A DNA stretch of 64,000 nucleotides from WTGJ01 sp965237765 (GCA_965237765.1 OZ250157.1:2046001-2110000); one strand, 5' to 3'; positions 8,907 to 19,093 are shown, numbered from the stretch's first letter. Made by a program: numbers and translations. Notes: generated from the letters alone by a model not told the origin.

Positions 8907-11185
8907 ATGCTCGCTGCCCCGTCGATTGCTTACTGTGTAGGATGCAAAGCCAAGCGCCCGTTGGTCGAGGCCGAGGCGGTCTTCACGGCCACTGGCACGC
9001 CGGCAACGCGGGGCAAATGCGGCAAATGCGGCCGTGGCGTCTTCAAGATGGGGCGCACGGCGGCGCATGAAGGATTGACACCGCCGCCTATCAAGCGAGC
9101 CAAACGGAAGAAAAAGCCAAAACGCGCGGCGGCAAAGCGGCGCGGCAGGCTGGTCGTCGTCGAATCGCCCGCCAAAGCGCGTAGCATTGGCAGCATATTG
9201 GGGTCAGGATATCGCGTGCAGGCCTCGCTGGGGCATGTGCGCGATTTGTTGACCACCCGCCTATCGGTGGATGTGGAGGATGGTTTTCGCCCCACCTATC
9301 GCGTGCCGAATCAAAAACGCGAAGTGGTGAAGGGCCTGCGCGCGCAAGCCGCGCGAGCGGAGCGCATCTACCTCGCCACCGACCCGGATCGCGAAGGAGA
9401 GGCCATCGCCTGGCACCTCACACACGCGGCGGAAATGGAGGCGGAGCGCGTGCATCGCGTTGTCTTTCATGAAATCACTGCCGACGCCGTGCGTCAGGCC
9501 TTCGAGCAGCCGCGCTCGCTCGATACATCCCTGATCGATGCGCAGCAAGCGCGCCGCATCCTTGACCGCCTTGTCGGGTATAACATCACCGAGCTGCTCT
9601 GGCGCAAGATGGATAATGGCCTGAGCGCCGGCCGCGTACAGAGTGTGGCCCTGCGCCTGGTCGTAGAACGCGAGCGGGAGATCGCAGCTTTCATCCCCGA
9701 GGAATCCTGGACGATCGATGTCGCCCTGCAAGCAGCCGGATCCAATGGGGCGCCGCGCCGCTTGCGAGCTCGTTTGCGCGAACACGATGGTGTGAAGCTG
9801 GCGCTCAAGAACGAAGCGGAGGCGCAGCCGCACGCGCAGGCATTGGAGCGGGCACGTTATCAGGTCGTTAAAGTGGATCATGGCCAACGTCGGCGCCGGC
9901 CGAACGCGCCTTTACCACGAGTACACTGCAGCAGGAAGCGTCCAGCCGCCTGGGCTATGGAGTGCGCAAGACGATGGCGCTCGCGCAGCAGCTCTACGAG
10001 GGCATCGAGCTGGAAGAGGGCGGGCGTGGCGGCCTGATCACCTACATGCGCACCGATAGCGTGAACGTGGCGAAGTCTGCCCAGGACGAAGCGCGCTCTT
10101 ATCTGCGTAAGCGATTCGGTGGTGATTTCGTGCCAAAGCAGCCACCGAAATACAAAACGCGCGCGCGGGCTGCGCAGGAAGCGCATGAGGCCATCCGGCC
10201 CACTTCGGTAACGCGCACGCCGGAAGCGTTGGAAGCGCGCCTCGAGCCGGAGCAGCTGCGCCTTTACCGCCTCATCTGGCGACGCTTTCTCGCCAGCCAG
10301 ATGTCCGCGGCGATCTATGAAACCATGCAGGTAGAGATTACCGCCAGCGAAGGCGAAGATGCGCCGCCGGTCTATTCGCTCGGCTGGAGCGGGAACTCGT
10401 TGCGTTTCGCCGGTTTTCTGGCCTTATTGGGCGCGCAGGACGAGACGACCGAGCCCTTGCCCGCGTTGCGCGTGGGCGATCGCCTGGCCTTGCTGGAAGT
10501 CTTGCCCGAGCAGCATTTCACCCAGCCGCAGCCGCGCTATAGCGAAGCGACGCTGGTCCGCATGTTGGAGGAGAGCGGTATCGGCCGGCCGAGCACCTAC
10601 GCGCCGACCGTTTCCGTGCTGCAGCAGCGCGAATATGTGGTTCGTGAAGGCGCGCGCATGAAACCCACCGAAATCGGCACCCGAGTGTGCGACCGCCTCG
10701 TCGAGTATTTTCCCGATATCGTCGATGTTACGTTCACAGCCCGGCTGGAAGATGAGCTGGATGCGATCGCCAGGGGCGCCCAGGGTATGAAGCCGACGCT
10801 GGCGAAATTCTATGGTCCCTTCGAAAAGGCGCTGGATCACGCGCGGGAACATATGCCCGTCGAGGTGCGGCTGGCGGAAGCGCTCGGACGACCTTGCCCC
10901 GAATGCGGTCGCGAAGATGCGCTGGTGTTGAGGCGGGGGCGTTTTGGCCGTTTCATCGGTTGCCGTCATTATCCCGATTGTGCGCACACCGAACCTTTTT
11001 ACGAGACGGTGGGGCCTTGCCCGCTGTGTCATGATGAATTCGGCGGTCTTTTGCAAAAGCGGCGCACCCGTAAGGGGCGGCAATTTTATGGTTGCTCGCG
11101 TTACCCCGATTGCGAATATACGACGTGGCAACGGCCGCAGACCGCCAGCAAAGAAGCCGAACGCGCGACCAGCCTGAGCGAATAG
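8907..11185 (+). pseudogene. topA: DNA topoisomerase I with DUF5679-like N-terminus, frameshifted
   Basis: Type IA topoisomerase that relaxes negative supercoils. The first frame (8907-9911) carries a DUF5679-like two-CxxC domain at about residues 1-50, a basic linker, then the TOPRIM domain (VVESPAKARSIG, LATDPDREGEAIAWHL) and NGLSAGRVQSVALRL. The second frame (9911-11185) continues with FTTSTLQQEAS, the active-site segment LITYMRTDS with the catalytic Tyr, GRPSTYAPT, and two C-terminal zinc ribbons (CPECGRED, CPLCHDEF). The two halves join perfectly if one T is added to TTT at 9911-9913, restoring the conserved PF(T/I)TSTLQQ motif. Both halves are otherwise intact (about 759 residues together), so a sequencing or assembly error is more likely than real loss of an essential gene. 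The ATG at 8907 has AAAAGG just upstream. Confidence 0.9.
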
Positions 11186-11245
11186 CGCAGAATCTCATTC
11201 CCCATACAATGCGGATAGCCCTTTAACAGCGAGGGGAGTTGCCCC

Positions 11246-12463
11246 ATGAATCGGTTGCGGAATGTTGGTTCGGGTATTATGGGCTCGGTGGGCCGCATCT
11301 TGCCGCTGTTGCTGGCTTTCCTGGTGGGGCTTTTCTGGGCTTACAACATCGCGCCCGTTAAATTTTATGATGCCCACCCCAGCCAGCTCATGCAGTCCTG
11401 GCAGGATAACTGGGTGACTCTCATCAACGACCGCTACGTCTCCGGCAGTGCGGATAGTGCGGAGTTGCAGGAGCTGTTGCAAGCGGTGGATGCGCCGGAT
11501 GAGATCGCTGATCGTTTGTCGCTTTCGCCGGGCCTGATTGAGCTCGCGAAGCAGGCGGCACCCGATGCCGCGCAGGCGCCCGTGCGGGGTTCGCTCACGA
11601 AAGACTTGTGGAATGCGGCAGTTCAGGTGGCGATTTTCGGCGGGATCCTTTTGCTCTTGCAGTTTGGGCGTGGGCCGGTTGCGGGCAACCTAGCGCGAGC
11701 GAACGCGTTATCGGGTCGCTTCGGCTGGCTCCGTATCCCACGCATCCGATTGCCTCGGATTCGTCTGCCCTTCCGGCGGAATCGGAGGGCGGTCCCGAGC
11801 GCGACGCCAGTGTCGATGGCGTCGGCAACGATGTCCAGCGGGGCAAGGCCGACGCGCGCATCGCGGCGGGCTGTAGTTGGACCATTGCTGCGTCAGGAAA
11901 CGCGTTACGCGGCGGGCATGGGCGAATACGATGAATCCTTCGCGATCGAGGATGAATACGACAATTTCCTTGGTGAATGCGGCGCGGCTGTAACCGAGAC
12001 CATCGGTGTGAACGACCCAAAGGCAGCGGCAATCGAGGTCTGGCTATTTGACAAGGAAGATTTCGTGCGCACGCTGACGCATGTTTTTGCCACTCAACAT
12101 GCCATTAACGACCCAGCTATGCGCCAGCGCCTCGAGCCAAAAGTGGCCGAAGGCGCTTTGCACCTGGCGCAAAACGGCGCGACGACGGTGCTGGAAACGC
12201 GCGCTTTGCGCCTGGAAGCGCGCATCACCGAATTGGCATACGGACGCGATGACTTGCCGCCCAACAGCCATTTCGCGCAATTCGGCTTGGAATTGCAAGT
12301 TTACCGTAAGGAAGGCGCTGGTATCACCACGCATCCGCCCGTCGCGGCCGGCCAGGGGCCTTTATCGCCAACATCTATTGCGGAAGGATTTGGCGGTGGC
12401 GCCTCGATGGGTGGCTACGTAGACCCCTTCGAAGGTACGGGCGATTTCTCGCCGGTAGGGTAG
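11246..12463 (+). CDS. Two-helix membrane protein of unknown function
   Basis: A 405-residue protein with one membrane helix near residues 17-35 (RILPLLLAFLVGLFWAY) and another near 127-145 (AAVQVAIFGGILLLLQF). Between them is a soluble segment of roughly 90 residues. After the second helix comes a very Arg/Pro-rich stretch (RIPRIRLPRIRLPFRR), then an acidic patch and a C-terminal domain of about 150 residues (ETIGVNDPKAAAIEVWLFDKEDF onward). The start has GGGAG seven bases upstream, and TACAAT at 11205-11210 may be its -10 box. I do not recognise a named family. A similar domain order is plausible for a lineage-specific envelope protein. Function not assigned. Confidence 0.75.
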   Translation: MNRLRNVGSGIMGSVGRILPLLLAFLVGLFWAYNIAPVKFYDAHPSQLMQSWQDNWVTLINDRYVSGSADSAELQELLQAVDAPDEIADRLSLSPGLIELAKQAAPDAAQAPVRGSLTKDLWNAAVQVAIFGGILLLLQFGRGPVAGNLARANALSGRFGWLRIPRIRLPRIRLPFRRNRRAVPSATPVSMASATMSSGARPTRASRRAVVGPLLRQETRYAAGMGEYDESFAIEDEYDNFLGECGAAVTETIGVNDPKAAAIEVWLFDKEDFVRTLTHVFATQHAINDPAMRQRLEPKVAEGALHLAQNGATTVLETRALRLEARITELAYGRDDLPPNSHFAQFGLELQVYRKEGAGITTHPPVAAGQGPLSPTSIAEGFGGGASMGGYVDPFEGTGDFSPVG

Positions 12464-12488
12464 CAGCGCCAGTCCCAGCGAGGCAGCC

Positions 12489-13511
12489 TTGCGTTTCGAC
12501 GCGACTTTCACGCCGCCGAGCCTGACGCGCGCGGGCGATATCGCGCATGCGGCGGAAGAGTTGGGTTTCGCTGGCCTCTGGTCGGTTGAGACGGCGCACA
12601 ACCCCTTCTTACCGCTCACTTTGGCGGCGGCGGCGACGCGACGCATCCAACTCGGGACGGCCATCGCGGTCGCTTTCCCTCGCAGCCCGATGGTAACGGC
12701 GCAAATCGCCTGGGATTTGGCGGAACAATCGGCGGGGCGTTTCATCCTCGGGCTGGGAACGCAAGTGCGCGCCCATATCGTGCGGCGTTTTAGCGCGAAT
12801 TGGGGGCCACCAGTACCCAAATTGCGCGAGTATATTGGTGCGATGAGGGCGATCTGGCACAGTTGGCAAGAGGGCGAGCGCCTGCGTTATGAGGGTGAAC
12901 ATTACCGCCATACGCTGATGACACCCTTCTTCGCGCCTGCGCCGATGCCCCACGCCGACATCCCGATTTATATCGCCGGTGTGAATCATGGCCTGGCGGC
13001 GCTGGCCGGTGAAGCGTGTCAGGGCTTCCACGTGCACCCTTTCCACACGGTACCTTATTTGCGGAAGGTAATTCTGCCGGGCATCGCGGCGGGCGCGGCG
13101 CGGGCCGGCCGTTCGCCAGATGAAGTAACGCTGAGTTGTGGTTGCTTCGTGATTACTGGACGGGATGCCGCCGAAATTGAGGCGAACCGGGCGCGAGTCC
13201 GCGAGCAAATTGCTTTCTACGCCAGCACGCCGAGTTACGCCGTAATTTTGCGCGTGCATGGCCTGGAAGATTTGGCGGCGCGCCTCACGCAGATGGTGCG
13301 CGAAGGACGCTGGGCGGAGCTGCCAGCCCAGATACCGGATGACTTTCTGGCAGAAGTGGCCGTCGAGGGTCCGCCGGAGGAGCTGGCCGGACGTCTTCGC
13401 GCGCGCTGCGAAGGCCTGCTCGACCGCGTCGGTTATTATTTCCCTTATGATCCGAGCGAAGCCGCCCTTGCACCACTCTGGCGGGCGGCGGTGGAGGAAT
13501 TTGCTGTATGA
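12489..13511 (+). CDS. LLM-class (F420-type) flavin oxidoreductase
   Basis: A 340-residue bacterial-luciferase-like TIM barrel. The start is a TTG giving MRFDATFTPP, matching the usual N-terminus of this subgroup. Conserved features include GFAGLWSVETAHNPF, IQLGTAIAVAFPRSPM, LGLGTQVRAHIVRRFSANW, and IYIAGVNHGLAALAGEACQGFH. These resemble the F420-dependent LLM subfamily described from actinobacteria and Chloroflexota (TIGR03617-like). Substrate unknown; FMN rather than F420 cannot be excluded. It overlaps the M20 peptidase gene by four bases (ATGA), so they are coupled. Confidence 0.85.
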   Translation: MRFDATFTPPSLTRAGDIAHAAEELGFAGLWSVETAHNPFLPLTLAAAATRRIQLGTAIAVAFPRSPMVTAQIAWDLAEQSAGRFILGLGTQVRAHIVRRFSANWGPPVPKLREYIGAMRAIWHSWQEGERLRYEGEHYRHTLMTPFFAPAPMPHADIPIYIAGVNHGLAALAGEACQGFHVHPFHTVPYLRKVILPGIAAGAARAGRSPDEVTLSCGCFVITGRDAAEIEANRARVREQIAFYASTPSYAVILRVHGLEDLAARLTQMVREGRWAELPAQIPDDFLAEVAVEGPPEELAGRLRARCEGLLDRVGYYFPYDPSEAALAPLWRAAVEEFAV

Positions 13512-14908
13512 CACAAGCGCTTGAGGCTGGCATTCGCTTCGCCGCTGAAAACGAAACCCGTTACATCGATGAGCTCTGCGAGATTTTGCGCATCCCCAGT
13601 ATCAGCACACGGGAAGAGCATGCTCCCGACGTCGCGCGCGCGGCGGCGTGGATCGGCGAGGCGATGCGCGCCGCTGGCTTGGATGGGGTGGAGGTAATCC
13701 GTCGCGAAGGGCGATGCCCGCTGGTCTACGGCGAGTGGCTCGGCGCTGGGCCGAAGGCGCCGACCGTCCTTTTCTATTGTCATTATGACGTGCAACCGGC
13801 CGCGATGGAAGATGGCTGGGTGAGCGAACCTTTCGTGCCGGAAATCCGCGAAGGAAGGCTCTACGCGCGCGGCGCGGTGGATAGTAAGAGTCACGTCATG
13901 ATTCAGCTCAAGGCGGCGGAAGCGGCGCTGGCGAATGGCAAGCCGCCCATAAACTTCAAGTTTCTCTTCGAAGGCGAGGAAGAGAGCAGTGGCGCCCACA
14001 TCATCGCTTTCGTGCGCGAAAATCCGGGGCGAATTCGTGCCGATTACGTGGTCGCCAGCGATGGCAGCATGCCGGATACAGAGCAGCCAGCGCTCGTGTA
14101 TGCCTTGCGCGGCATCGTGAGTTGTGAGTTGCATGTGCAGGGGCCGGCGCGCGATCTGCACAGCGGACATTACGGCGGCAACGTCCACAACCCGGCCCAG
14201 GCGCTCTGCGAAATCATCGCCCAGCTGCACGATGAGAATGGCACGGTGACGGTGCCGGGATTTTATGACGAAGTTGTCGCGCTCGAGGAAGTGGAACGCG
14301 CTGAATTGGCGAAGGCGACGCCCTGGATTGAGCGCGAATGGCACGCGGTTACAGAGGCGCCGCGGCAGTGGGGAGAGCGCGAATTCACATTGCACGAGCG
14401 CACGGGCGCGCGACCGACCCTGGAAATCAACGGCATCGCCGGCGGTTATCATGAGGCGGGTTTCAAGACGGTGTTGCCGGCGAAGGCGTTGGCCAAGATC
14501 AGCTGCCGCCTCGTCGCGCGGCAGGATCCGGCGCGCATCCTGCGTTTGCTAAAGGAGCACATTGCGCGCCTTACGCCACCGACAGTGACCAGCGAATTGC
14601 GTTCCGCGGGTTACGGTGAGCCAGCGGTGGTCATGGAGTTGGGCACGCCGGTGATGGAGGCGGCGCTGGCGGCTTATGAGCGGGCCTGGGGCGCGCGTCC
14701 CTTCTTGTTGCGCGAAGGGGGCAGTGTCCCCATCGTCGCGCGCTTCGAGGAAGATCTGGGCGTGCCGATGGCGCTGATGCCTTTTGGGTATAAAGGCTGT
14801 GGCGCGCACGGTCCGAACGAGCATGTGTACCTGGACATGTTCCAGAAGGGCATCTGCACGATGCTGCATTTTTATGAAGAACTCGCGACGCGGCACGAGC
14901 AAGCGTGA
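13508..14908 (+). CDS. M20-family dipeptidase
   Basis: A 466-residue metallopeptidase of the M20 dipeptidase (CNDP/PepV-like) branch, cytoplasmic with no signal peptide. Zinc ligands are visible in CHYDVQP, GAVDSKSH and EGEEESSG (the catalytic Glu pair); HSGHYGGNVHNP marks the lid/dimerisation domain, and ALMPFGYKGCGAHGPNEH carries the C-terminal zinc His. The LPAKALAKISCRLV segment is also typical. Substrates are probably dipeptides or acylated amino acids; not determinable. It is translationally coupled to the LLM oxidoreductase. The lysC promoter begins six bases after its stop. Confidence 0.9.
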   Translation: MTQALEAGIRFAAENETRYIDELCEILRIPSISTREEHAPDVARAAAWIGEAMRAAGLDGVEVIRREGRCPLVYGEWLGAGPKAPTVLFYCHYDVQPAAMEDGWVSEPFVPEIREGRLYARGAVDSKSHVMIQLKAAEAALANGKPPINFKFLFEGEEESSGAHIIAFVRENPGRIRADYVVASDGSMPDTEQPALVYALRGIVSCELHVQGPARDLHSGHYGGNVHNPAQALCEIIAQLHDENGTVTVPGFYDEVVALEEVERAELAKATPWIEREWHAVTEAPRQWGEREFTLHERTGARPTLEINGIAGGYHEAGFKTVLPAKALAKISCRLVARQDPARILRLLKEHIARLTPPTVTSELRSAGYGEPAVVMELGTPVMEAALAAYERAWGARPFLLREGGSVPIVARFEEDLGVPMALMPFGYKGCGAHGPNEHVYLDMFQKGICTMLHFYEELATRHEQA

Positions 14909-14913
14909 TGGTA

Positions 14914-14942
14914 TTGACAGGCGCGGCGTGGCCGGTTAGGCT
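14914..14942 (+). promoter_or_regulatory. Promoter of the aspartate kinase leader
   Basis: A perfect TTGACA (14914-14919), a 17-base spacer and a weak TAGGCT -10 (14937-14942). Transcription would start near 14949, leaving a leader of about 190 bases before the lysC ATG. Confidence 0.6.
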
Positions 14943-14968
14943 ATTCCCTGTTTCGGTGTGAGGCGTGT

Positions 14969-15043
14969 ATGTACGGCGGATTGGGTTTGGCGAGGGCGCG
15001 AATGACTACCGGTGACAATACCGGAGGTTGCCGCACGTCTTAG
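14969..15043 (+). CDS. Threonine-rich leader peptide upstream of aspartate kinase
   Basis: A 24-codon reading frame inside the lysC leader, with GAGG five bases before the ATG at 14969. A second in-frame ATG at 15002, also preceded by GAGGG, would give MTTGDNTGGCRTS, with four Thr codons in 13 residues at 15005, 15008, 15020 and 15035. The stop (15041-15043) lies in the loop of a small CACG/CGTG hairpin (15034-15047), 26 bases before the terminator stem. This is the arrangement of an amino-acid attenuator such as thrL, and the downstream enzyme belongs to the ThrA-type kinases. Translation is inferred, not shown. Confidence 0.55.
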   Translation: MYGGLGLARARMTTGDNTGGCRTS

Positions 15044-15069
15044 CGTGGAAGCGCGGAGCGAAACGAAGA

Positions 15070-15101
15070 GCGTGTGGGCGACCAGCCCGCGCGCTTTTTT
15101 T
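15070..15101 (+). terminator. Intrinsic terminator / attenuator before lysC
   Basis: A ten-base-pair stem, GCGTGTGGGC (15070-15079) with GCCCGCGCGC (15085-15094), two G-U pairs and a five-base loop, followed directly by seven T (15095-15101). It ends 37 bases before the lysC ATG, so it can only act as an attenuator. The 5' arm can instead pair with GCCGCACG at 15030-15037 (one bulged G), forming an antiterminator. A ribosome stalled on the early Thr codons would leave 15030-15037 free, whereas one at the leader stop would cover it. Confidence 0.75.
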
Positions 15102-15138
15102 ATGCGCGAGATCGAAGTGGGAAAGGGATGAGCGAGCG

Positions 15139-16645
<1,507 letters not shown>

Positions 16646-16654
16646 GACGTGCGG

Positions 16655-16668
16655 CTATGCTAGCATAG
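16655..16668. promoter_or_regulatory. Palindromic double -10 element between tRNA-Val and a lipoprotein gene
   Basis: CTATGCTAGCATAG is a perfect 14-base palindrome that presents TATGCT on both strands. TATGCT is the -10 hexamer of other promoters in this window, so this may drive tRNA-Val leftwards and the 16702 gene rightwards. -35 boxes are poor on both sides. An operator is an alternative reading. Confidence 0.45.
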
Positions 16669-16701
16669 CGAGATGCGGAATGCCAACGAAGGACGTATCG
16701 T

Positions 16702-17469
16702 TTGAGGAGCGCTGGGGCGCTCGCCATCCTGTGGCTGCTCGTCGTGACGGCCTGTGTGCCATTGCGTTCGGTGTTGGCGCCATCAGAAAACGACGAAGCA
16801 GCGGTTATTTGGCGGGAATTGGCGCCGGGCCTGGAATTGGCGCAACTAAGTGGGCCGGGCGCCCTCTCAGGCCGAGTGATGGCACTGCGGATTGCGCCAG
16901 CGCGCTACGATTTCCGCCTGCATTATCGCCCGGAGGAACCGCTCTCTGCTGAAGGTTGGCGCGCCGAATTACCCGCGGCTTCCGCCATCATCAACGCCAA
17001 TTTCTACGATACAAACGGGCGCGCGCTGGGTTGGCTGGTAATGGACGGCGCACAGCAGGTTTTCCCACACCCCCGTTTTGGTGGTGCGTTCGTCCTGGTG
17101 GCTGGCGAAGCGCACGTGTTGCCGCGGTTGCCGAGCGAGCGATTGGCGGATCAGGCTGCGCAGGGTTTCCCGACGCTCGTGCGCGCGGGGCAGGCGGCGG
17201 CGCGGTTGGAAGGTGCGGTCCTGGCGCGGCGTTCGGTCATCGCCGAAGACGATCAAGGGCGCATTCTCTTCGTGCTAGTGGGTGGATTGGGTAGCACGCT
17301 GGCGGCGCTGGGCGAATGGCTGGCTGAGGGGCCGCTAGAAATTGTGAACGCCGTGAATATGGATGGTGGTGGCTCGACGATGTTGGTTCTGCCGGCGGAT
17401 GAAAGCGCTCAGCTGCGCGCGCGCGATGCCGTGCCGGCCGTGCTGGCAATCTACCCATCTGCGCCTTGA
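16702..17469 (+). CDS. Phosphodiester glycosidase-family lipoprotein
   Basis: A 255-residue protein related to N-acetylglucosamine-1-phosphodiester alpha-N-acetylglucosaminidase (NAGPA/DUF2233). The TTG start is favoured because it is followed at once by a hydrophobic signal ending in VVTAC, a lipobox with Cys about residue 18, and GGA lies nine bases upstream. Family marks are AIINANFYDTNGRALGWLVMDG and the near-C-terminal NMDGGGSTMLVL. It probably acts outside the membrane on phosphodiester-linked sugars in cell-wall or exopolymers; the substrate is unknown. tRNA-Arg follows on the same strand. Confidence 0.85.
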   Translation: MRSAGALAILWLLVVTACVPLRSVLAPSENDEAAVIWRELAPGLELAQLSGPGALSGRVMALRIAPARYDFRLHYRPEEPLSAEGWRAELPAASAIINANFYDTNGRALGWLVMDGAQQVFPHPRFGGAFVLVAGEAHVLPRLPSERLADQAAQGFPTLVRAGQAAARLEGAVLARRSVIAEDDQGRILFVLVGGLGSTLAALGEWLAEGPLEIVNAVNMDGGGSTMLVLPADESAQLRARDAVPAVLAIYPSAP

Positions 17470-17494
17470 GCGAAACCAGCGCAACGGCTATGCT
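17466..17494 (+). promoter_or_regulatory. Promoter of tRNA-Arg
   Basis: TTGAGC (17466-17471), a 17-base spacer and TATGCT (17489-17494). The predicted start near 17501 is 15 bases before the mature tRNA. The -35 box overlaps the stop codon of the preceding lipoprotein gene. Confidence 0.6.
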
Positions 17495-17515
17495 AAGGTT
17501 GACCGTTAGGCAATT

Positions 17516-17587
17516 GCCCCCGTAGCTCAGGGGATAGAGCGCTGCCCTCCGGAGGCAGGCGCACAGGTTCGAATCCTGTCGGGGGTG
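17516..17587 (+). tRNA. tRNA-Arg (CCG)
   Basis: The acceptor GCCCCCG pairs with CGGGGGT, the D arm is GCTCAGGGGATAGAGC, the anticodon stem CTGCC/GGCAG holds loop CTCCGGA (anticodon CCG), and the T arm is CAGGTTCGAATCCTG. CCA is not encoded. The stop codon of the convergent TIR gene abuts its last base. Confidence 0.95.
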
Positions 17588-19093
17588 CTAGATATATGGC
17601 GCGACGATGCGGAAGCCGACGGTGGCTGCGCGCGCGCCTGGCTTGAGCGTCTGGTAGGCAGAGATGTTCAAGCGCTCGGCTGCGCTGAGGAAAGAGCCGC
17701 CGCGCAAAATGCGCCGCGTGGGCAGGTCACCTAGCGCGTCTTCCGCAACCGGCCGCGCTTCGTTTTCGCACCATTCCCAGACGTTTCCCACCAGATCCTG
17801 CACACCGAAAGGGCTGGCGCCGGCAGGGTAAGCGTTCACCGGCGTCGTTTGCTGGTGACGGGCTTCGGCGCTATTGCAGCGACGCGCCTGAAATTGTGGG
17901 CCCCAGGGGTAGGCGCGCTCGTCTTCGCCCTGGGCGGCGCGCTGCCATTGTTGCTCGGAAGGCAGGCGCACGTTGAATTGCAGCAGCTCGCTGAGCCATT
18001 CGCAGAAGGCCAGCGCCTCAAACCAGCTCACGTTCTCGCGCGGGTGATCGGGGTAGGGGAAACGGGCGGGCGCCGGTTGTGGGCGGGATTGGCGCCAGGA
18101 GCGAGCGCCTTCACTGTTCTGCCACCATCGCTCGGCGCCATACCCCTCCGGCGCATCGATGAACGACTGGAATTGCGCGTGGGTGATGGGGAATTGGCTG
18201 ATGCGGAAGGCTTCATTCCAATAGCGGATTTGCCGCCCCTGGTGTTGGATGGTGGTTTCGCCCGCCGGGATATCGTGCCAGAGCAGGCCGGCCAAGGGCG
18301 CCGGCGCACAGGCAGCCGCCAGATTCTCCGGATCGTAATGCGGATAATCGCGCTGGAAGGCGGCAAAGGCCTGGCAGCCCAGCGCGCGGCTTCCGGGCGA
18401 GCGTACCAGTTCGCGGATGGGCGGGTAGAGTCGCTCGGCCTGGCGGCGGTGCGTATCTTCCCGCAAGGCGCCCTGAGCCTGCACAAGCAGGGCCGGCAAA
18501 TCGACATAAGGTGGTGCCTTACCACTGGCTTGGACTTGCTGCAGCAGGTAGAGCGCGTTGTCATATTGGCCGCGATTCAGCGCCTTTATGCCTTCCTCGA
18601 GCGCTGCTTCTGGCTCCTGCCCGAGGGCGACGAGCGGTTGCGGGCCGGATGGGCTGCTGGGGTTACTCCCGTTGCTGCTGGATAGCGCGTGGGTGGTCGT
18701 TCTGCTTTGCAGGCCACGCTCGGCGAGCAGCAAGGCGTTCAGCAGGCTACGCTGGCTCGTCGCATCGAGGCCGCCGCTCAGGTCCAGTGTCGGGCCGCGC
18801 TCGAATTCCGGCGGCAAACGCAAGTCGGTTTCGATGCATAATGGCAGGATGACGCGGCCCGTTTCTCGCGCCAGGCGGTATTCATCCTGGCAAAAGCGCG
18901 ACGCGAGCGATTCGGCGGAGAGCAAGTAGAGAAAGGCATCGCACCAGCCCAGGCGGCGCTGGATTTCCTGCCGCCATTCTGGGCCGGCCGCGCGGCGCTC
19001 GTCATACCAAAGTTCGTGGACGCCATGCAGGCATTCCACCAGCTCCATACAATATGGGGCATCGCTGCGGGCGTAACTGACGTAGAGGCGCAT
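17588..19093 (-). CDS. TIR domain fused to a formylglycine-generating-enzyme-like (SUMF1) domain
   Basis: A 501-residue cytoplasmic protein. Residues 1-110 are a TIR domain: RLYVSYARSD, LWYDERRAAGPEW, and LLSAESLASRFCQDEY, with E71 in the position of the TIR NADase glutamate. A Ser/Pro-rich linker and a helical, TPR-like stretch (KALNRGQYDNALYLLQQV) lead to a C-terminal SUMF1/EgtB/PvdO domain from about 270: FPITHAQFQSF, RLPSEQQWQRAA, GNVWEWCENEA, RRILRGGSF, and a final GFRIV. Active formylglycine enzymes need two C-terminal Cys, and those are not evident here. The ATG at 19093 starts the TIR fold directly. TIR-FGE fusions occur in signalling and candidate defence genes. No partner gene is adjacent, so its role is open. 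Confidence 0.85.
   Translation of the reverse strand: MRLYVSYARSDAPYCMELVECLHGVHELWYDERRAAGPEWRQEIQRRLGWCDAFLYLLSAESLASRFCQDEYRLARETGRVILPLCIETDLRLPPEFERGPTLDLSGGLDATSQRSLLNALLLAERGLQSRTTTHALSSSNGSNPSSPSGPQPLVALGQEPEAALEEGIKALNRGQYDNALYLLQQVQASGKAPPYVDLPALLVQAQGALREDTHRRQAERLYPPIRELVRSPGSRALGCQAFAAFQRDYPHYDPENLAAACAPAPLAGLLWHDIPAGETTIQHQGRQIRYWNEAFRISQFPITHAQFQSFIDAPEGYGAERWWQNSEGARSWRQSRPQPAPARFPYPDHPRENVSWFEALAFCEWLSELLQFNVRLPSEQQWQRAAQGEDERAYPWGPQFQARRCNSAEARHQQTTPVNAYPAGASPFGVQDLVGNVWEWCENEARPVAEDALGDLPTRRILRGGSFLSAAERLNISAYQTLKPGARAATVGFRIVAPYI

Noticed and set aside
9905..9920. Programmed -1 frameshift in topA
   Set aside because: The site is not a slippery heptamer that lets both tRNAs re-pair, and no downstream stimulatory structure stands out; an indel is simpler.
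14943..15110. Lysine or SAM riboswitch upstream of lysC
   Set aside because: None of the conserved core sequences of those aptamers is present; the Thr-rich leader frame explains the terminator better.
15028..15138. Longer N-terminus for aspartate kinase starting near 15028
   Set aside because: It would translate through the terminator stem and T-run, and the extra residues are unrelated to the family; the ATG at 15139 gives the expected start.
17849..18685. Open frame of 278 codons antisense to the TIR-FGE gene
   Set aside because: It mirrors the FGE domain; no start signal or family match.
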